The translations under genes were made by a program, and so were the position numbers. Under the pieces are notes generated by a model. It had not been told where the DNA came from. It ran no database searches and was given only the letters and a program-made list of their open reading frames with translations. Shown piece after piece: positions 60,517 through 64,000 of a DNA stretch of 64,000 nucleotides (the first letter of the stretch is position 1; every line of letters starts with the position of its first letter). The stretch comes from Enterococcus termitis (GTDB lineage Bacteria; Bacillota; Bacilli; Lactobacillales; Enterococcaceae): assembly GCF_001730305.1 (NCBI RefSeq), contig NZ_MIJY01000003.1, forward strand, positions 1-64,000. The letters are read 5' to 3'.

Positions 60517-60559
60517 CTGGAGTCAGTCTGAATGTTCGATCATAACTATAGTGAACAAG

Positions 60560-60876
60560 AGAAGAGTCTGGGACATAACTCTATGAGTCACAATCTAGTC
60601 ACTTAGAATCCGAATAAACGGCGGAAGCAGAAACAACCCCTTCGGAAATAAGCTGAAATTGCTGTAAAACACAACGAGTACCGAGTTGATGCTTTCTCGT
60701 CAAAGACTCGTCGCAGATAGACATTGTTGCACAGTACCTACTTGGTCACAAAAATTTGAAGAGCACCAGGTAGGTACCAATTATCATCAGCTCGTAAACT
60801 CACTGTGATGCTTGGCAATTTTCGTGAATTTCTTCTTATTTCTCGGGGTTAAACGTTTCTATCCCAGCCTCTTCTT
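60560..60876. repeat. 317-bp MITE-like dispersed repeat
   Basis: The ends are inverted: GAAGAGTCTGGGACATA on the left (60561-60577) and TATCCCAGCCTCTTCTT on the right (60860-60876), which as reverse complement is AAGAAGAGGCTGGGATA. Internal parts (CGAATAAACGGCGGAAGCAG at 60611-60632) reappear, diverged and inverted, at 36705-36726. It encodes nothing and lies between queG and a small gene. Confidence 0.65.
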
Positions 60877-61002
60877 TTTAGCTTCAATAACTAGTGCACG
60901 CATCAGCTTTTTCACAATTTTCCTAAATTTTTATTATATTTTTTATAGAATAAGGGTATACTTAAACTATAAATGAGCATAAGAATAAAAGAATTGAGAG
61001 AA

Positions 61003-61136
61003 ATGAAAAGAAGTTGCCGTTGCGTTGAACAAGAGTTATTTTGATCACAATTAAGTCTGATCAAATGTTCAGCGGGTAGCAAAAGACGCTTTGCTAAACC
61101 TTTTAAGCTGTCATCTTCAACGCGCTCTTTTCTAAA
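61003..61136 (+). promoter_or_regulatory. Structured leader with short uORF upstream of the 111-aa gene
   Basis: ATG 61003 opens a 13-codon frame (MKRSCRCVEQELF) with GAGAG just before it. A long-range stem joins GAAAAGA...GCGTTGAA (61005-61029) to TTCAACGCGCTCTTTTC (61116-61132). Inside are GATCA/TGATC and the hairpin TAGCAAA/TTTGCTA with CCTTTT after it (about 61076-61104). This fits an attenuator or a cis-regulatory RNA. No known riboswitch class was recognised. Confidence 0.45.
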
Positions 61137-61154
61137 AATAAAGGAGGAATTATA

Positions 61155-61490
61155 ATGACTAAACAAGACAATGATGTAAAAAGAAGCTACCCAGAAGGTG
61201 ATGTTCCTAAAGTGACAAAGATTGAAAACGCTTCAAATATATTGGTGATAGAATTTGATAATGGTGAAACACGTTATCTTAAATCTCACTATGCAAAAGA
61301 TTTAGTGGATGCCTATTCTCCTACTAAAGGAAAAGGCAAGCGTTCGCTACTGATGGCTTTTGGCAGTAGTAATTGGATTGGAACTGAAATTGAAATTACT
61401 GAAGAAGGCAGTGTCATTTTAAACGGAAAAGATGTCTATTCGCCAGAAGAATTGTGGTATGATAGCAAATCGCATATTTCAGAACTTTAA
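61155..61490 (+). CDS. Small protein, DUF2442-like
   Basis: A 111-aa soluble protein. A charged N-terminus (MTKQDNDVKRSYPEGD) is followed by a beta-rich domain: VIEFDNGETRYL, FGSSNWIGTEIEI and a final NGKDVYSPEELWYDS, which resembles the DUF2442 pattern (FDNGE-R early, L-PEELY late). AAAGGAGG lies before the ATG. It is preceded by the structured leader and followed by a strong terminator, so it is a single-gene unit. Function unknown. Confidence 0.6.
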   Translation: MTKQDNDVKRSYPEGDVPKVTKIENASNILVIEFDNGETRYLKSHYAKDLVDAYSPTKGKGKRSLLMAFGSSNWIGTEIEITEEGSVILNGKDVYSPEELWYDSKSHISEL

Positions 61491-61611
61491 AACGAATAGC
61501 GTTTGACACAAAGAGAGTACAGCTGTTTCTGGATGTATAATAGTCAAAAGTAAAATGAAACGAACAAGAGTAGTTGAATTACATTGCGATGAGTTGATTT
61601 CAATAAACAAG

Positions 61612-61657
61612 GGAGCCTATCAAAACGAAAGATCCGTTTTGATAGGCTCCTTAAAAC
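61612..61657. terminator. Bidirectional terminator
   Basis: GGAGCCTATCAAAACG and CGTTTTGATAGGCTCC form a perfect 16-bp hairpin with T/A-rich flanks. It lies between the 111-aa gene and the ABC exporter on the opposite strand. Confidence 0.9.
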
Positions 61658-61699
61658 CAAGTAGAATATGCGCTGTATCGTTTATACCGACGTCTAATC

Positions 61700-63478
61700 T
61701 TACGTTTCTTGAAACTGGCTATTATACAAAGAAGCGTACAATGAAGGTTTTGCTAGCAGTTCTAAGTGATTCCCTTTTTCCACAATATTCCCGTCTTTCA
61801 TAACTAAAATCAAATCGGCATTTTCGATCGTAGACAGACGGTGAGCAATCACAAAGCTTGTTCGGTTGTTGGTAACTTCATCCATCGCTTTTTGAATATG
61901 TGCCTCTGTTCTAGTATCTACACTAGAAGTCGCTTCGTCTAAAATAACGACTGGCGGGTTGGCTAAAATAATTCTGGCAATCGTCAACAGCTGTTGCTGT
62001 CCTTGAGACAACGAACCATTTTCACTAGAGATGACCGAATCATAACCATTTGGTAAAGTCCGAATAAAGTGATCACATTGAGCAATTTTAGCTGCTTCAA
62101 TGATTTCTTCTCGTGTCGCATCCATTCGCCCATAGGCAATATTTTCTGCAATCGTCCCTTCGAATAGCCAAGTATTCTGTAAAACCATTCCAAACATTTC
62201 ACGTAGATTATTTCTTGAAAGATCTGTAATATCTATGCCGTCAAAAGTGATACGACCACCATTTAACTCATAAAAACGCATCAATAAGTTTACCAGCGTC
62301 GTTTTACCAGCGCCAGTTGGACCAACGATTGCCACCATTTGTTTCGGTTTAACAGTAAAATCGACTTGTCTCATCAACATTTTTTCTTCTGAATAACCAA
62401 ACTGAACCTTTTCAAAAGCAATTGCCCCTCTTGGTTGAGCGATAAGCTGTAGATCTGTCTTTTCTGGAACGTCCTCTTCAGCATCTAAAATCTCGAAGAT
62501 ACGATCGACTGCTGCTAAGGCTGCTTGAATCGAATTAATAACATAAGAAGCCGTTGAAATCGGTTCAGAAACCTGATTGATATACTGTAAATAAGCTTGA
62601 AGCAGCCCAATCGTGATCCCGCCCTGCAAGACTAAAAACGCTCCAATGATCGCACTAACGATAAATGCTAATTGGTTGACCAAACGGATGGCTGGATAAA
62701 TCGCAAAATTCATAAATTGAGCACTTAAAAATGCGTTGTAATGTTTTTGATTCGTTTCTGAAATAACCTTTTTTGCATGATCTTGTTGATTGAAGGCCTT
62801 CGTCACTAAATTCCCAGATAGAAATTCTTCTGTTTTATTATTTAAGATTCCAAGTTCCGCCTGACTTACTTCGGCAAGTTGTTTGTTTTTATTGGCAATT
62901 TTACCAGTTAAATAGGAACTTCCAGCAATCAATAAAACGACGATCAAGGTCAGTTTTACATCGATGTAAAACAACATGATTCCAGCAAAAACAATCGTTG
63001 AAATTGACGTAAAGAATTGATTGATCCCTGTTAAGAAAACCTGTGATAATTGGTTTAAACTAGTGGTTGTCCGACTTAAAATATCACCTACTTGATGTTG
63101 ATCAAAAAAGGCCATCGGTAATGCTTTGAACTTTTTCGTGACTTCTTTTCTGACTCTTAATGTGATTCGTTCACTTAAAGAAGCCATCACTCGTTCTTGA
63201 ATATAGGACATCAAACTACTGATGATCGAAAATACAATGAGGATCAAAACTGGTCCCATTAAAGCGTCTTGAATCATAGAAAAGCGGATGTGACCGATCC
63301 CATGAGTGCTGATCAGTGTCAGTAAGTCATCAATGGCGATCCCCATGATAAACGGCATAGCAATAACTAAGGCATTACCGATTAAACTAGATAAAATCAA
63401 GCCAAAAAATATTGGGCGTTCAGGTCGAATCAACTGAAAGAATCGTTTTAAGGTTTGTTTATTTAATTTTTCCATCAT
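61700..63478 (-). CDS. ABC exporter subunit B (membrane plus canonical ATPase)
   Basis: A 592-aa type IV ABC half-transporter: six membrane spans (about 1-320) and an ATPase domain (about 345-592). Walker A is GPTGAGKTTLV, the signature LSQGQQQLLTIARI and Walker B PVVILDEATSSVD with the catalytic Glu, so its site is active. It overlaps the partner gene by 4 bases (ATGA). The pair should form a heterodimeric multidrug-type exporter of the LmrCD/EfrAB/BmrCD class. Which of these cannot be decided here. Confidence 0.92.
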   Translation of the reverse strand: MMEKLNKQTLKRFFQLIRPERPIFFGLILSSLIGNALVIAMPFIMGIAIDDLLTLISTHGIGHIRFSMIQDALMGPVLILIVFSIISSLMSYIQERVMASLSERITLRVRKEVTKKFKALPMAFFDQHQVGDILSRTTTSLNQLSQVFLTGINQFFTSISTIVFAGIMLFYIDVKLTLIVVLLIAGSSYLTGKIANKNKQLAEVSQAELGILNNKTEEFLSGNLVTKAFNQQDHAKKVISETNQKHYNAFLSAQFMNFAIYPAIRLVNQLAFIVSAIIGAFLVLQGGITIGLLQAYLQYINQVSEPISTASYVINSIQAALAAVDRIFEILDAEEDVPEKTDLQLIAQPRGAIAFEKVQFGYSEEKMLMRQVDFTVKPKQMVAIVGPTGAGKTTLVNLLMRFYELNGGRITFDGIDITDLSRNNLREMFGMVLQNTWLFEGTIAENIAYGRMDATREEIIEAAKIAQCDHFIRTLPNGYDSVISSENGSLSQGQQQLLTIARIILANPPVVILDEATSSVDTRTEAHIQKAMDEVTNNRTSFVIAHRLSTIENADLILVMKDGNIVEKGNHLELLAKPSLYASLYNSQFQET

Positions 63479-64000
63479 GAATGTGCTCCTTCCTTGATTA
63501 TCCCTTGTGAGCGGGCAAATTCTTGGTACGTTTTATTATGCTGTAACAGGTAGCTATGTGTTCCTTGACCCACGATGTTCCCTTCATCTAAAACAATGAT
63601 CGTATCTGCTTGCTGGATCGTGCTTAGTCTTTGAGCCACGATTAACAACGTTTTATCAGCCATTTCTTCTTTTAACGCGAGTCGTAATGCAGCATCTGTT
63701 TGATAATCAAGTGCTGAAAAGCTATCGTCAAAAATATAAATCTCTGCAGGCTTGATCAATGCTCTAGCAATACATAATCGTTGTTTTTGACCGCCAGAGA
63801 AGTTCGTGCCGCCTTGAGCGACGAATGAATCATACCCATCTTCTAATGTAGAAAGGTAAGAAGACAGTTGAGCGATTTTAGCAGCTCGATCCATATCGGC
63901 TTGTGTTGCATCAGGATACCCCATCAATAAATTACTCTTGATGGTTCCACTAAAAAGAAAGGCTTTTTGCGGAACGTAACTGATTTTTGTGCGTAACTCT
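63475..64000 (-). CDS. ABC exporter subunit A (3' part; cut by window edge)
   Basis: The C-terminal half of the partner ABC half-transporter; the frame continues to the window edge (KISYVPQKAFLFSGTI gives the Q-loop), so the rest lies to the right. The signature is FSGGQKQRLCIARAL. Walker B reads YIFDDSFSALD, with Asp where the catalytic Glu is normal, so this subunit forms the degenerate site of a heterodimer. Its stop overlaps the start of the second subunit gene. An apparent start near 63927 is only internal. Confidence 0.9.
   Translation of the reverse strand, partial: ELRTKISYVPQKAFLFSGTIKSNLLMGYPDATQADMDRAAKIAQLSSYLSTLEDGYDSFVAQGGTNFSGGQKQRLCIARALIKPAEIYIFDDSFSALDYQTDAALRLALKEEMADKTLLIVAQRLSTIQQADTIIVLDEGNIVGQGTHSYLLQHNKTYQEFARSQGIIKEGAHS

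Noticed and set aside
60912..61166. 84-aa minus-strand ORF over the structured leader
   Set aside because: It reads the AT-rich promoter and leader antisense, is hydrophobic by base composition and has no RBS.
61555..61803. 82-aa plus-strand ORF near the ABC exporter
   Set aside because: It includes the bidirectional terminator hairpin and the antisense of the ABC gene end; no RBS.

Overview
The window reads as a chromosomal segment of an Enterococcus (low-GC Lactobacillales), probably one of the environmental or plant-associated species rather than E. faecalis itself. The reasons are an AtlA-type glucosaminidase with enterococcal LysM repeats, the fabI / fabF-fabZ (FabO-FabN type) arrangement, a NapA-like Na+/H+ antiporter beside efp, LPxTG and WxL-locus-like surface proteins, two T-box systems and a FosX-type enzyme. 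No rRNA, tRNA, CRISPR array or complete prophage was seen.

Layout. 1-650: the 3' part of an IS3-family element. 0.7-2.4 kb: a DUF1700/DUF4097 envelope pair on the minus strand that has lost most of its upstream coupled gene. 2.7-7.9 kb: the autolysin, then leuS behind a leucine T-box and a 79-bp tandem repeat. 8-12.9 kb: a three-gene AT-rich cassette (glycerophosphodiesterase lipoprotein, LPKTG protein with three repeats, V8-like protease with GW-type repeats). A direct repeat of the leuS 3' end and terminator brackets this cassette, so it looks inserted. 13.0-13.3 kb: a compact transcription unit for a 39-aa hydrophobic peptide. 13.5-15.1 kb: an ABC-F ATPase. 15.3-19.7 kb: a four-gene surface locus in which a large beta-helix/FN3 protein and a small secreted protein appear to share a domain, with a short FPDTG wall-anchored partner and a membrane-anchored protein.

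20-28 kb: a CcpA-type promoter and 6-phospho-beta-glucosidase, a GNAT/rhodanese pair, an amino-acid ABC transporter behind two T-boxes in series (specifier best read as His CAC), a PuuD-like hydrolase and an OppA-type lipoprotein. 28-34 kb: an accessory stretch with a tiny secreted C2H2-like peptide under a Fur-like box, a CHAP lysin lacking a signal peptide, FosX, a frameshifted deoxyribosyltransferase-like gene and a VanT-like membrane acyltransferase. 34-36.7 kb: type II fatty acid synthesis genes with FabT-like palindromes.

36.9-45.7 kb: a PucR regulator divergent from a catabolic operon (DUF2877/AllH, FdrA/AllF, DUF1116/AllG, an ankyrin-TPR protein, an NCS1 permease and a guanine-deaminase-like enzyme). 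This predicts uptake of a nucleobase-like compound and carbamoyl transfer. 45.9-57 kb: housekeeping and envelope genes (efp, napA, a peptide transporter, DUF1722, a ThiO-like oxidase, MoxR-DUF58-transglutaminase, an oxidoreductase and a LURP-one protein). 57-64 kb: an internalin-like FPATG protein, queG, a MITE-like repeat, a small protein behind a structured leader, and a heterodimeric ABC exporter cut by the right edge.

The most promising candidates for something undescribed are the four-gene surface locus at 15.3-19.7 kb, the leuS-3'-end cassette, and the small-peptide units at 13.1, 28.5 and 61.0 kb. Family assignments come from motifs and remembered family signatures only. No database search was run.
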